64,000 nt of DNA, from the NCBI RefSeq assembly GCF_014200405.1, contig NZ_JACHBQ010000001.1, positions 620,001-684,000 of the forward strand, written 5' to 3'. The notes under the pieces are model-generated. The model had not been told where the DNA came from and searched no databases. It saw only the letters and a list, made by a program, of their open reading frames with translations. Below, one piece after another: positions 1 to 8,883 of the stretch; positions within the stretch are counted from its first letter, which is position 1; each line of letters starts with the position of its first letter. The translations under genes and the position numbers were made by a program. The stretch comes from Cryobacterium roopkundense (GTDB taxonomy: Bacteria > Actinomycetota > Actinomycetes > Actinomycetales > Microbacteriaceae).

Positions 1-58
1 GCACCGCGTCCTGGTACGGGAAGGGGCCGGTGCCGGATGCCAAACCAGGAACTGCCGA

Positions 59-1081
59 TCAGGCGGAGTTGCGCCACACTATTTCGGTGTCGAGAAGAAT
101 GCCGCCAAGCTCGGCTGCCTCGCCGCGCAGCTGGCTGAGTACGGATTCCGCGGCGCGTTCGCCCAACCCGTTGGCGGGTTGGCGCACGGTCGAGAGCGGC
201 GGCTGGCACCGTAACGCCCACGCGCTGTCGTCGAAGCCGACAATCCCCACGTCGCCGGGCACGCTGCGGCCGGCCTCCCTCAAGGCGTTCAGTGCGCCGG
301 CGGCGATGGCGTCGGAAGCCGCAAACACCCCGTCGATGAGCGGATCCCGCGCGAGCAGGGCGCGCATTCCGTCACGCCCATCCGCGAAGGTATAGAGAGG
401 GACGGCGGCCACCATGGACGGGTCGAAGCGGTCACCCAGGGCTTCCGTGAAGCCCGCCAGACGGTCGGTTCCGGAGTCGCGGTCGAGAGCAGCGACGATC
501 ATGCCGATTCGGCGTCGCCCGGTGCTCATGAGACGCTCGGTGATCGCACGCGCGGCCCCGTGGTTGTTGATACCGACGTAGGGTAGGTCGCGTAGATCTT
601 GGGGGTGTCCGACAAAGGCCGACGGCAGGTCCAGACGTTCGATAACCGCCGTTATCGGGTCTTTTTCTCTGGCGGACACCACAATGACACCGTCAACGAA
701 ACCGCCACTGAGATACCGGGCCACGCGTTCGGTGTCGCGGTCTGATTCGATCACCAGGCTCACTAACTGGTAGTCCGCGCGCGAGAGCGCCGTATTGGCA
801 CCGAGCAGGATCTCGCCGATGTTCGGGTCCTCAAGGAATAGAGAGTGCGGCTCGTGCACGATAAGGCCGACGGCCTTCGAACGTTGCATGACGAGGTTGC
901 GGGCGGCAGTGTTGGGCACGTAGCCGACCTTCTCGATTGCCGCCTCGATGGCGCTGCGTGCTTCTGCGGACACGTACGGTTCGTTGTTCACGACCCGACT
1001 GACTGTTCCGCGGGAAACGCCCGCTTCGGCGGCAACATCATGGATCGTCGCGCGCTTGCGCCGCCTCGGAGTGGTCACCAT
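59..1081 (-). CDS. LacI-family transcriptional regulator of the galactoside island
   Basis: 340 aa, the usual LacI-family length. An N-terminal helix-turn-helix is visible at about residues 12-32 (TIHDVAAEAGVSRGTVSRVV), followed by the hinge helix (NTAARNLV) and a periplasmic-binding-protein-like effector domain to the C-terminus. It is divergent from the GH42 gene, with two 16-bp operator-like palindromes in the 127-bp gap, so it most likely represses the galactoside genes until a galactoside or galactose-type inducer binds. The start gives MVTTPRRRKRATIHDV, a basic lead-in typical of the family. The family is certain; the effector is inferred from context only. Confidence 0.93.
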   Translation of the reverse strand: MVTTPRRRKRATIHDVAAEAGVSRGTVSRVVNNEPYVSAEARSAIEAAIEKVGYVPNTAARNLVMQRSKAVGLIVHEPHSLFLEDPNIGEILLGANTALSRADYQLVSLVIESDRDTERVARYLSGGFVDGVIVVSAREKDPITAVIERLDLPSAFVGHPQDLRDLPYVGINNHGAARAITERLMSTGRRRIGMIVAALDRDSGTDRLAGFTEALGDRFDPSMVAAVPLYTFADGRDGMRALLARDPLIDGVFAASDAIAAGALNALREAGRSVPGDVGIVGFDDSAWALRCQPPLSTVRQPANGLGERAAESVLSQLRGEAAELGGILLDTEIVWRNSA

Positions 1082-1134
1082 TTGATAACTGTACCGGGTG
1101 TCCAGCTTGACACCGGAGCGTGGGCCTACTTACT

Positions 1135-1150
1135 CTGTGTACGTTCACAG
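1135..1150. promoter_or_regulatory. Putative LacI operator O1
   Basis: CTGTGTACGTTCACAG, an imperfect 16-bp palindrome (CTGTG-n-ACGT-n-CACAG) in the divergent gap between the LacI gene and the GH42 gene. A near-identical copy lies 46 bp downstream. The central CG-containing palindrome is the type of site LacI-family proteins bind. Binding by this regulator is inference. Confidence 0.7.
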
Positions 1151-1180
1151 AAACTCATCGGGGAGTTATTAGCTCCGAAG

Positions 1181-1196
1181 CTGTGCACGTTCACAG
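1181..1196. promoter_or_regulatory. Putative LacI operator O2
   Basis: CTGTGCACGTTCACAG, differing from the upstream copy by one base. It ends 12 bases before the GH42 start codon, so a bound repressor would cover the leader and ribosome-binding region. The 46-bp centre-to-centre spacing with O1 is about 4.4 helical turns, so looping by a tetramer is not obviously favoured. Confidence 0.7.
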
Positions 1197-1208
1197 AAGA
1201 CGGAGCCG

Positions 1209-3278
1209 ATGACTACCCCATCCATCACCCAGGTCGAGAGCGACCGTGCGACCCGGGCCACCCCGTTCGTACAATCCGGCATTTCCTACGGCTGTGATTA
1301 CAACCCTGAGCAGTGGGGACCCGAAGTCTGGGCGGACGACGTGTTGCTGATGCAGCAGGCCGGGGTCGACCTCGTGGCCATCAACATCTTCGGGTGGTCG
1401 TCGTTGGAACCTCGTCAGGGGGAGTACGACTTTACCCTGCTCGACACCGTTATCGAACTGCTGCACGCTCATGGCATCCGGGTAAACCTCGGCACTGGCA
1501 CATCATCCCCGCCACCGTGGCTCACCACCGCCCACCCCGAGATCCTGCCGCAGGCCGAAGACGGCACGACTCGCTATTCCGGCGGGCGCCAGGCCTGGTG
1601 CCCGAGCTCACCGGTATTCCGGGAGCATGCCCTGCGCCTCGTCGAACAGGTGGCACGCCGGTACGGCGCACACCCGGCCGTGGCGCTCTGGCACGTGTCC
1701 AACGAACTCGGCTGCCACAACGCCCTGTGCTACGACGACGACACGGCCGCGGCCTTCCGGGTCTGGCTCGAAGCCCGATATGGCAGCATCGCCGCCCTCA
1801 ACGATGCCTGGGGCACATCGTTCTGGAGCCAGCGTTACGGAGCCTGGGCCGAGGTGCACACGCCGCGCCTCACCCTGTCCAGCCGCAACCCCGGCCAGGT
1901 TCTTGATTTCCACCGATTCAGCTCCGACGAACTGCTCGATTACTACCGGGCAGAAGAGTCCGTCATCCGTCGGCACAGTCGAGTGCCTGTCACGACGAAC
2001 TTTATGGTCACCGCCCACATTCGCAATCTGGACTACTGGTCCTGGGCGTCCAAGGTCGATATTGTCGCCAACGACCACTACCTCGATCACCGCCTCAACG
2101 ACCCGACCACTGAGCTTGCCTTCGCCGCCGATCTCAGTCGAGGCCTCGCCGATGGTGGTGCCTGGCTGTTGATGGAACAGGCGACGAGCGCCGTCAATTG
2201 GCAGCCGCTCAACGTTGCGAAGAATCAGGGAGAGATGACCCGCAACTCGCTCTCCCATGTGGCTCGCGGCGCGGAAGCCGTCTGCTTCTTCCAGTGGCGA
2301 GCATCCCAGCAAGGTTCGGAGAAGTTCCACTCCGCGCTTGTGCCGCACGCCGGAACCGATTCCGCTCTCTGGCGCGAGGTGGTCCAGCTCGGAGCAACCC
2401 TCGACCGGTTGAACGAGGTGATCGGCACCCGGGTCGTGGCTGATACCGCGATCGTGTTCAGCTGGGAGGCGTGGTGGGCCGGCGACAACGAGTCCCGTCC
2501 GTCTGTGTCGGTAACGTACCTTGATCAGGTGCATGCCGCGTATACCGCGCTGCACCGGCTTGGTGTCACGGTCGACATTGTGTCACCGGATGCCGATCTC
2601 AGCGGGTACCGACTCGTTGTCGTGCCGGCGCTCTACCTCGTGACCGATAGCCAGGCGGACCGGATTGCCGCATTCGTGGCCATGGGCGGCCACGCCTTGG
2701 TGACCTTTTACAGCGGAATCGTCGACGAAGACGACCGCGTCAGGCTGGGCGGCTACCCCGGCGCATTCCGGACACTGCTCGGAATCACCGTGGAAGAGTT
2801 CGCACCGATCGCGCCCGAGCTCGCCGTTCGCCTCACCGCGACCGCCGGAACCACGCTGACGGAGCGGGCCACGGGCACGCTGTGGAGTGAACGACTTCAC
2901 CTGGCCGGGGCAGAGGCCGTCGCCCGCTACGCAGAAGGACCGCTGACGGACGTGCCCGCCATCACGCGCAACATCCACGGCGATGGAGCGGCCTGGTACC
3001 TCGCCACCGCACCAGACCCGGCCACCTACCGCGACCTCATGCGCACCATCACCGCGACGGCTGGGGTCACCGCCGCTGGGCCGGAGAACGACGGTCTGCT
3101 GGAGGTCGTGCGGCGGATCGGAGACGAACGAAGTTACCGTTTCATCATCAACCACGGGAATACCGACCGGGAACTGGACGCCCACGGAGTCGAGTTGATC
3201 ACTGGAACCGACATCTCCCGCAGCCTGTGCGTACCCGCCGGCGCCGTCCGCGTCATAAGAGAGGACATCGTTTCATGA
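1209..3278 (+). CDS. Beta-galactosidase, glycoside hydrolase family 42
   Basis: 689 aa, normal for GH42. It hydrolyses terminal beta-galactosides. The N-terminal TIM barrel starts with the family signature YGCDYNPEQW near residue 28. The acid/base glutamate is E166 in HVSNELG and the nucleophile E323 in LLMEQATSAVNW. A trimerisation (beta-galactosidase type A middle) domain follows from about residue 400, then a small C-terminal beta domain. There is no signal peptide, so it acts in the cytoplasm on imported oligosaccharides. It is the first gene of an operon whose stop overlaps the next start (ATGA). Shine-Dalgarno support is weak (GGAG three bases before ATG), but the start fits the family N-terminus and lies just after operator O2. 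Confidence 0.95.
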   Translation: MTTPSITQVESDRATRATPFVQSGISYGCDYNPEQWGPEVWADDVLLMQQAGVDLVAINIFGWSSLEPRQGEYDFTLLDTVIELLHAHGIRVNLGTGTSSPPPWLTTAHPEILPQAEDGTTRYSGGRQAWCPSSPVFREHALRLVEQVARRYGAHPAVALWHVSNELGCHNALCYDDDTAAAFRVWLEARYGSIAALNDAWGTSFWSQRYGAWAEVHTPRLTLSSRNPGQVLDFHRFSSDELLDYYRAEESVIRRHSRVPVTTNFMVTAHIRNLDYWSWASKVDIVANDHYLDHRLNDPTTELAFAADLSRGLADGGAWLLMEQATSAVNWQPLNVAKNQGEMTRNSLSHVARGAEAVCFFQWRASQQGSEKFHSALVPHAGTDSALWREVVQLGATLDRLNEVIGTRVVADTAIVFSWEAWWAGDNESRPSVSVTYLDQVHAAYTALHRLGVTVDIVSPDADLSGYRLVVVPALYLVTDSQADRIAAFVAMGGHALVTFYSGIVDEDDRVRLGGYPGAFRTLLGITVEEFAPIAPELAVRLTATAGTTLTERATGTLWSERLHLAGAEAVARYAEGPLTDVPAITRNIHGDGAAWYLATAPDPATYRDLMRTITATAGVTAAGPENDGLLEVVRRIGDERSYRFIINHGNTDRELDAHGVELITGTDISRSLCVPAGAVRVIREDIVS

Positions 3279-4216
3279 GCGCACCAGCCAGCGTGAAAGC
3301 GGCTGCGGGGAGCACGCTGCCCGGGCGAGGCGCGCCGGGTCGCCGCAAGACTCGTGTCGCGCATCCTGCGGCGATCGCGATCTTTATCCTGCCGTTTGCC
3401 GTGCTGTTCACCCTGTTCTACGTGCTTCCCATCGGCTACGCCGTCTATCAGTCGCTGCTCGTCATCGAGCGCGACGGCACCTTCGGAAAGGCCACCGAGG
3501 TATTCGGCGGTCTAAGCCAGTACATTCTGGTTTTCCAGAATGGCCCGTTCTGGGCGTCAATCGGGCGGGTGCTGAGCTTCGGTGTAGTGCAGGTTCCGGT
3601 CATGCTGGGACTTGCGCTGATCTTCGCGCTGCTTCTCGATTCCCCCCTGGTGCGTGGAAAACGCTTCTTCCGGCTCGCCTTCTTCGTGCCCTACGCCGTG
3701 CCCGGCGTCATCGCCGCGATCATGTGGGGCTTCCTGTACTCGCCGAATCTGTCGCCGTTCACAGCTATCACGAGCAACGTAGGTTTTCTGTCCGCTGACT
3801 TGGTGCTCTGGGCGATCGCCAACGTGGTGACCTGGGTGTATGTGGGCTACAACATGCTCATCATCTACTCGGCATTGCTCGCCATTCCCACCGAGATCTA
3901 TGAGGCGGCGCGCCTCGACGGCGCGGGGCAGCTGCGCATCGCATGGTCGATCAAAATTCCCCTGATCATGCCTGCAATCGTGCTGACCGGCATCTTCTCC
4001 ATCATCGGTACCTTGCAGCTGCTCGCCGAGCCGCAGGTATTCCGATCGTTCAGCTCGGCCGTGACCAGTACCTTCACGCCGAACCTGATGGTCTACTCCA
4101 CCTCCTCGATCCCCAATGTGAACCTCGCTGCGGCATTCAGCGTCGTGCTGGCACTGGCCACCTTCGCGCTGTCGTTCACGTTCCTCAAGTTCACCCAGCG
4201 GAAAGCCGGCAAATGA
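3275..4216 (+). CDS. Sugar ABC transporter permease, MalF/LacF type
   Basis: 313 aa using the ATG at 3275, which overlaps the GH42 stop codon (ATGA) and is preceded by AGAGAGGA. A longer in-frame start upstream would lie inside the GH42 gene and is not used. About six membrane segments are visible, the first at FILPFAVLFTLFYVLP. The inner-membrane ATPase-contact (EAA) loop reads EIYEAARLDGAGQ. It forms the import channel with the next gene and takes substrate from the binding protein at 5213. No ATPase gene lies in the island, so a shared MsmK-type ATPase encoded elsewhere is expected. Confidence 0.92.
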   Translation: MSAPASVKAAAGSTLPGRGAPGRRKTRVAHPAAIAIFILPFAVLFTLFYVLPIGYAVYQSLLVIERDGTFGKATEVFGGLSQYILVFQNGPFWASIGRVLSFGVVQVPVMLGLALIFALLLDSPLVRGKRFFRLAFFVPYAVPGVIAAIMWGFLYSPNLSPFTAITSNVGFLSADLVLWAIANVVTWVYVGYNMLIIYSALLAIPTEIYEAARLDGAGQLRIAWSIKIPLIMPAIVLTGIFSIIGTLQLLAEPQVFRSFSSAVTSTFTPNLMVYSTSSIPNVNLAAAFSVVLALATFALSFTFLKFTQRKAGK

Positions 4217-5121
4217 GCCCCGTCACTAAGTCTCCTGCCCCCGCCCGCCCGTCCAAACGCCAGGCGACGTCCTCCAGAAGAGCAAAGGAGAGTCCGCTCT
4301 CCAGGGTCAGCGCCATGACGGTGATGCTCGTCTTCACGCTGTACTTCCTCGTTCCGATCTGGTGGCTGTTCGTTGCGGGCACCAAATCCAGTAGTCAGTT
4401 CACCAGCACCAACCCGCTCTGGTTCGCCGACATCAACCTGATCCAGAACATCACAAACCTGGTGGCGTACCGGGACGGGGTCTTTCTCACGTGGATGCTC
4501 AACAGTGCACTCTATGCCGGCGCCGGGGCGCTGCTGGCCACGCTGTTCGCCGGAATGACCGGGTACGCCCTCGCGAAGTACCGCTTTCCCGGCCGTGAAC
4601 TGTTGTTCAATATCGTGCTCGGCGGGGTGCTCGTGCCGGCCACCGCGCTGGCCCTGCCGTTGTTCCTCATTTTCAGCCAGGTGAGCCTGACCAACACCTT
4701 CTGGGCCGTGTTCCTGCCCAGTCTGGTCAGCCCCTTCGGTGTCTATCTCACACGTATCTTTGCTGCAGCAAGTGTGCCCGATGAACTGATTGAGGCGGCT
4801 CGCCTCGACGGTGCGGGCGAGGTGCGAACCTTCTTCACCGTCTCGGTGAGGCTGATGTTCCCCGCCCTCGTCACGGTGTTCCTTTTTCAGTTCGTCGCGA
4901 TCTGGAATAACTTCTTCCTGCCGCTGATCATGTTGCGCGACGAGACCCTGTTCCCGGTCACCCTCGGCCTCTACGCCTGGAACTCCCAGGTCAACCAGAT
5001 CCCCGAATTGCGCGGCTACGTGCTCATCGGTGCGCTCCTCTCGATCATCCCGCTGATCATTCTGTTCCTGCTGCTGCAGCGGTTCTGGCGTAGCGGTCTC
5101 GGGGCCGGCAGCGTCAAGTAG
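4213..5121 (+). CDS. Sugar ABC transporter permease, MalG/LacG type
   Basis: 302 aa from the ATG at 4213, which overlaps the preceding stop (ATGA), so the two permeases are translationally coupled. An in-frame upstream extension exists but reads through the first permease gene in another frame and is rejected. Six membrane segments are predicted, with the first at VMLVFTLYFLVPIWWLFVAG after a basic, Ser/Pro-rich cytosolic tail. The EAA loop is LIEAARLDGAGE. The pair with the previous gene is the standard CUT1 heterodimer. Confidence 0.92.
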   Translation: MSPVTKSPAPARPSKRQATSSRRAKESPLSRVSAMTVMLVFTLYFLVPIWWLFVAGTKSSSQFTSTNPLWFADINLIQNITNLVAYRDGVFLTWMLNSALYAGAGALLATLFAGMTGYALAKYRFPGRELLFNIVLGGVLVPATALALPLFLIFSQVSLTNTFWAVFLPSLVSPFGVYLTRIFAAASVPDELIEAARLDGAGEVRTFFTVSVRLMFPALVTVFLFQFVAIWNNFFLPLIMLRDETLFPVTLGLYAWNSQVNQIPELRGYVLIGALLSIIPLIILFLLLQRFWRSGLGAGSVK

Positions 5122-5212
5122 CCCCTCTTCTCAATTTTCCGACCGCTTCGCCCCGCACGATCCTCTTCACCCGCACCACGTTCAATCCGAGAAAACCCAA
5201 CAAAGGGAAATA

Positions 5213-6538
5213 ATGCGAATCACGAAACGAGCGGCCACCGTTGCCCTGCTCACCGCTGCGACGGTCGCCCTGTCCGGTTGCTCCACCACTGCATCCACGA
5301 CCGACACTGCCGGAGACTGCGCTCCGGCCGACGGAACGGTCAACCTGACGTTCACCTCCTGGATCCCCGGCATCGAAGACGTCGTCGACGTCTGGAACGA
5401 GGCCAACCCCGGCATCCAGGTGGCCGTCCAGACCGGTCCGAACGGCAACGGCGGCACCTACGCCAACTTCTTCAACCAGCTTGAAGCCGGCAACGCGCCG
5501 GACCTCGGTCAGATCGAATATGACGCCCTCCCCAACTTCCGAGTGCAGGACGGTTTGGTCAACCTGGCCTCCTGCGACGGCGTTATGGATGCGCAGACCG
5601 ATTTCGTCGACTGGACCTGGGGCCAGGTCAGCTTCAACGAGGACGACGCCGTCTACGCGATCCCGCAGGATGCCGGACCCATGGCCATGTTCTACCGGGC
5701 CGATCTCTTCGCCGCGAACAACATCGCAATCCCGACCACATGGGCGGAGTTCGCGACAGCGGCCGAGCAGGTGCGGGCCACGGGCTCCTACATCACCAAT
5801 TTCTCGCAGAGTGATATCAACCAGTTCGCCGGACTCGTCTGGCAGGCCGGCGGAACCTGGTTCGGCAACGACGGAAACGACTGGTCCGTCAACCTGACCG
5901 ACGACACGTCCATAAGGGTTGCGGACTACTGGCAGGACCTGATCGACCGTGACCTCGTGTCGACCCAGCCGCCGTGGACAACGGAGTGGGACAACGCTTA
6001 CAACACCGGTGCCGCCTGGACGTGGAACTCGGCGGCCTGGGGTGCGAACTCCATCGCCAGTGGAGCCCCCGACACCGCCGGAAACTGGGCCGTGGCTCCG
6101 TCCCCACAGTGGGTCGCTGGTGACGCCGCTAGCGGCAACTGGGGCGGCTCGTCCACCGCAGTCTTCACAGGTTCGGAACACCCGTACGAGGCCGCGAAGT
6201 TCGCCCTGTGGCTCAACACCTCCAGCGAATCCCTCACGCTCCTCAACGAGTCAGCAAACCTGTACCCGGCCGCCAAGTCCGGTCTCGAACTGCCCGTGCT
6301 CAAAGAGGGTGTGGAGTTCTACGGTGACCAGGCGATTTATGACGTCTTTGCGACGGCATCCAGCCAGGTCTCGCCCGACTTTGTCTGGGGTCCCACGATG
6401 ACCCAGACGTACAACGACGTGTCCGACGGTTTCAAGGCCGCGGTGAGCGGTAACGGTACCCTCGCAGAGGCTCTAGCGTCCGGCCAGACCGCGACCATCG
6501 ATGCGCTGAAGGCACAGTCGATCCCCGTGAAGGAATAA
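5213..6538 (+). CDS. Extracellular sugar-binding lipoprotein of the galactoside ABC importer
   Basis: 441 aa. The N-terminus is a lipoprotein signal peptide with lipobox LSGC (Cys at residue 23), so the protein is anchored outside the membrane. The remainder is a family 1 solute-binding protein (VNLTFTSWIPG...VVDVWNEANPGIQV, Trp/Tyr-rich binding cleft residues, C-terminal helices). An AAAGGGA Shine-Dalgarno lies just before ATG. It follows the two permeases by 91 bp, and the operon ends at a strong hairpin 15 bp downstream. Substrate is inferred to be an alpha- or beta-galactoside oligosaccharide from the flanking GH42 and GH36 genes. Confidence 0.92.
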   Translation: MRITKRAATVALLTAATVALSGCSTTASTTDTAGDCAPADGTVNLTFTSWIPGIEDVVDVWNEANPGIQVAVQTGPNGNGGTYANFFNQLEAGNAPDLGQIEYDALPNFRVQDGLVNLASCDGVMDAQTDFVDWTWGQVSFNEDDAVYAIPQDAGPMAMFYRADLFAANNIAIPTTWAEFATAAEQVRATGSYITNFSQSDINQFAGLVWQAGGTWFGNDGNDWSVNLTDDTSIRVADYWQDLIDRDLVSTQPPWTTEWDNAYNTGAAWTWNSAAWGANSIASGAPDTAGNWAVAPSPQWVAGDAASGNWGGSSTAVFTGSEHPYEAAKFALWLNTSSESLTLLNESANLYPAAKSGLELPVLKEGVEFYGDQAIYDVFATASSQVSPDFVWGPTMTQTYNDVSDGFKAAVSGNGTLAEALASGQTATIDALKAQSIPVKE

Positions 6539-6553
6539 CCGTTCCTGATCCGC

Positions 6554-6605
6554 TGACCTGACGATACGGCCCGGTGCGCCTGCACGGGGCCGTATCGTCA
6601 GGTCA
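6554..6605. terminator. Long perfect hairpin after the binding-protein gene
   Basis: A perfect 19-bp stem (6554-6572 with 6587-6605) with a further GTGC/GCAC inner stem. It lies between the binding-protein stop and the GH36 start. There is no T-run, so it may be a terminator/attenuator or an mRNA-stabilising stem that sets binding-protein expression higher than the downstream GH36 gene. Confidence 0.7.
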
Positions 6606-6641
6606 CCCCTGCATCACCGCGTCCCGATTGGAAGCACACCC

Positions 6642-8744
6642 ATGATTCACTATCTCCGGGCCGCCGGCGCTGCCCTCGTTCTGGACGCGTCGGGCCCGGG
6701 TGTGCCCGTGCTCGTGCACTGGGGAAGTGATCTCGGCCTGCTCGATCCGGCCGACCTTGGCACCCTCGCCGCCTCGAGCATGCCGCCCGTCGGCCCCAGT
6801 TCCCTCGACGTGCCCGTGCGTTTGTCCCTCCTGCCCACTGCCGCAGAGGGGTGGAGCGGTCGGCCCGGCGTCGGGGGGTTTCGCACCGGCGTCGGCCAGA
6901 ACGATCTTTCATTTGAGCTTATGTGCGTGCGCGAGAGCGGTGAGAACACGCTGGCAATCGAACTCGTGGACCGCAACGCTGCCGTCTCAATTCTCATCGA
7001 CCTCGAACTGAGCAGGGAAGGCGTGCTCCGGCTGCGGAACACACTCACGAATACTGGCACCGGCTCATTCGAGCTGGCAGCGCTCGACGTCATCCTGCCC
7101 GTGCCCGACCGGGCGAGAGAGATCCTCGACTTCACCGGTTTGTGGAGCCATGAACGGCGGCCGCAGAGGAGTCTGCTCGGTCAGGGCCTGTGGAGCCGTG
7201 AATCCCGACACGGTCGTCCGGGGCACGATGACTCGTTTCTCACGGTGGTCGGCACCCCCGGTTTTGGTTTCCGGCAGGGCGAGGTGTGGGCCGTCCACGA
7301 AGCGTGGAGCGGCGATAAGCGGGTCTGGGGTGAGCGCAGCGCACTCGGCTACGCCGCGCTCGGAGCGGGCGAACTGCTCGATCCCGGCGAGATCAGCCTC
7401 GCCGGAGGAGAGAGTTACAGCGGTCCGTGGACAATCGCCGTGTATTCCGATGCCGGTCTCGATGGCCTGAGCGCACGGCTTCATCCGTGGATTCGGTCTT
7501 GGTCTACGCTCTCAGGACCGCGCAAGGTCGTGCTCAACACTTGGGAGGCCGTGTACTTCGATCACGACCTCGATACGCTCGGCCGCCTCATCGACGCTGC
7601 CGCCACGGTGGGTGTGGAGCGGTTCGTGCTCGACGACGGCTGGTTCTCCGGGCGCACCGACGATCAACGTGCCCTCGGCGACTGGTTCGTCGATGCCGCC
7701 AAATGGCCGTCCGGACTGCACCCGCTCATCGAACGGGTGCACGGGGCAGGCCTGGACTTCGGCCTGTGGGTGGAACCCGAGATGGTGAGCCCTGAGTCTG
7801 ACCTCGCCAGGGCTCACCCGGATTGGCTGCTGGGGTCGGCCGCAGCTCCCACTTGGCGCGGCCAGCGGGTGCTCGACCTGGCCAATCCCGATGCCTTCGC
7901 TTACATGCTCGAAAGACTTACCGCGTTGCTGCGGGAGTACCCCATTGCCTATCTGAAATGGGACCACAATCGCGACTTGCTCGGCGGATCCGTGCACCGG
8001 CAGACGGTCGCCCTCTACGCTCTTATGGACGCCGTGCGCGCCGCACAACCTGGACTCGAGATCGAGTCCTGCGCGTCCGGCGGCGGTCGGATCGACCTCG
8101 GCATTCTGTCGCGGGTGGACAGGGTGTGGCCGAGCGATACCAACGACCCTCTTGAACGTCAGCAGATCCAGCGGTATACCGGTGTGTTGATTCCGCCGGA
8201 GTATCTCGGCGGGCACCTCGGTGCGGCTCTTGCCCACACGACGGGGCGCACTTCAGCGCTCGGTTTTCGACTCGCGACGGCCCTGTTCGGCAGCGCGGGA
8301 ATCGAGTGGGACCTCACCGTGGCAACTTCGGCCGAGATGAGCCAGGTTCGGGACTGGATCACGGTGTACAAGCAGCGGCGGGCGTCGCTGCACAGCGGCG
8401 TGGTCGTCCACGCTGATGCGTCCGACCCCGCACTCGAACTCCATGGCGTCGTAGCCCAGGATCGTTCCACCGCAATCTACGCGCAGGTTGCCGTGGGAGC
8501 GCCGCGTGCCGCGCTGCCGGCACCGTTGCGGTTTCCCGGGCTGGCGCCCGAACGCCGCTACAGGGTCCGACAGTTGGCCGTCGGACCCGCGGCCCAGACC
8601 GTTCAGACCTCCCCGCCGGCGTGGCTGGACTCCGCAGCACGTGAGCTGATTCTCACCGGCGCGGTGTTGGGCCGCGTCGGACTGCCGGCGCCCCTGATCA
8701 CGCCAGAACAGGCTGCCGTGTTCATTCTCGAAGCGGTTTTCTAG
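6642..8744 (+). CDS. Alpha-galactosidase, glycoside hydrolase family 36
   Basis: 700 aa, full length for GH36. It releases terminal alpha-galactose from melibiose/raffinose-type sugars. An N-terminal beta-sandwich is followed by the TIM barrel from about residue 285 (NTWEAVYFDHD, then FVLDDGWF). The nucleophile is D441 in YLKWDHNRD and the acid/base is D499 in PSDTND; the CASGGGR motif lies between them. No signal peptide, so it is cytoplasmic and acts on imported sugar. It follows the transporter and is likely part of the same regulon, although the 6554-6605 hairpin separates it from the binding-protein gene. Confidence 0.95.
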   Translation: MIHYLRAAGAALVLDASGPGVPVLVHWGSDLGLLDPADLGTLAASSMPPVGPSSLDVPVRLSLLPTAAEGWSGRPGVGGFRTGVGQNDLSFELMCVRESGENTLAIELVDRNAAVSILIDLELSREGVLRLRNTLTNTGTGSFELAALDVILPVPDRAREILDFTGLWSHERRPQRSLLGQGLWSRESRHGRPGHDDSFLTVVGTPGFGFRQGEVWAVHEAWSGDKRVWGERSALGYAALGAGELLDPGEISLAGGESYSGPWTIAVYSDAGLDGLSARLHPWIRSWSTLSGPRKVVLNTWEAVYFDHDLDTLGRLIDAAATVGVERFVLDDGWFSGRTDDQRALGDWFVDAAKWPSGLHPLIERVHGAGLDFGLWVEPEMVSPESDLARAHPDWLLGSAAAPTWRGQRVLDLANPDAFAYMLERLTALLREYPIAYLKWDHNRDLLGGSVHRQTVALYALMDAVRAAQPGLEIESCASGGGRIDLGILSRVDRVWPSDTNDPLERQQIQRYTGVLIPPEYLGGHLGAALAHTTGRTSALGFRLATALFGSAGIEWDLTVATSAEMSQVRDWITVYKQRRASLHSGVVVHADASDPALELHGVVAQDRSTAIYAQVAVGAPRAALPAPLRFPGLAPERRYRVRQLAVGPAAQTVQTSPPAWLDSAARELILTGAVLGRVGLPAPLITPEQAAVFILEAVF

Positions 8745-8768
8745 GGGCACAAGCGCGGCCGCTCTCCA

Positions 8769-8850
8769 CGAAATCGACGGAGATTCGTGTCCCTGCATCC
8801 CCGTTTCGGGCAAAACCGGACCACTTCGCGCGAAATCTCCGTCGATTTCG
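8769..8850. repeat. 82-bp intergenic inverted-repeat element
   Basis: 17-bp perfect arms, CGAAATCGACGGAGATT at 8769-8785 and its complement at 8834-8850, separated by 48 bp. The right arm is itself a small hairpin (CGAAATC / GATTTCG around 6 bases). It sits just after the GH36 stop. Two other intergenic palindromes of similar span occur at 9929-10014 and 31763-31846. It may terminate transcription or be a dispersed repeat. Confidence 0.6.
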
Positions 8851-8883
8851 CACGACAACGTGGTGGACGGATAACGTGACCGT

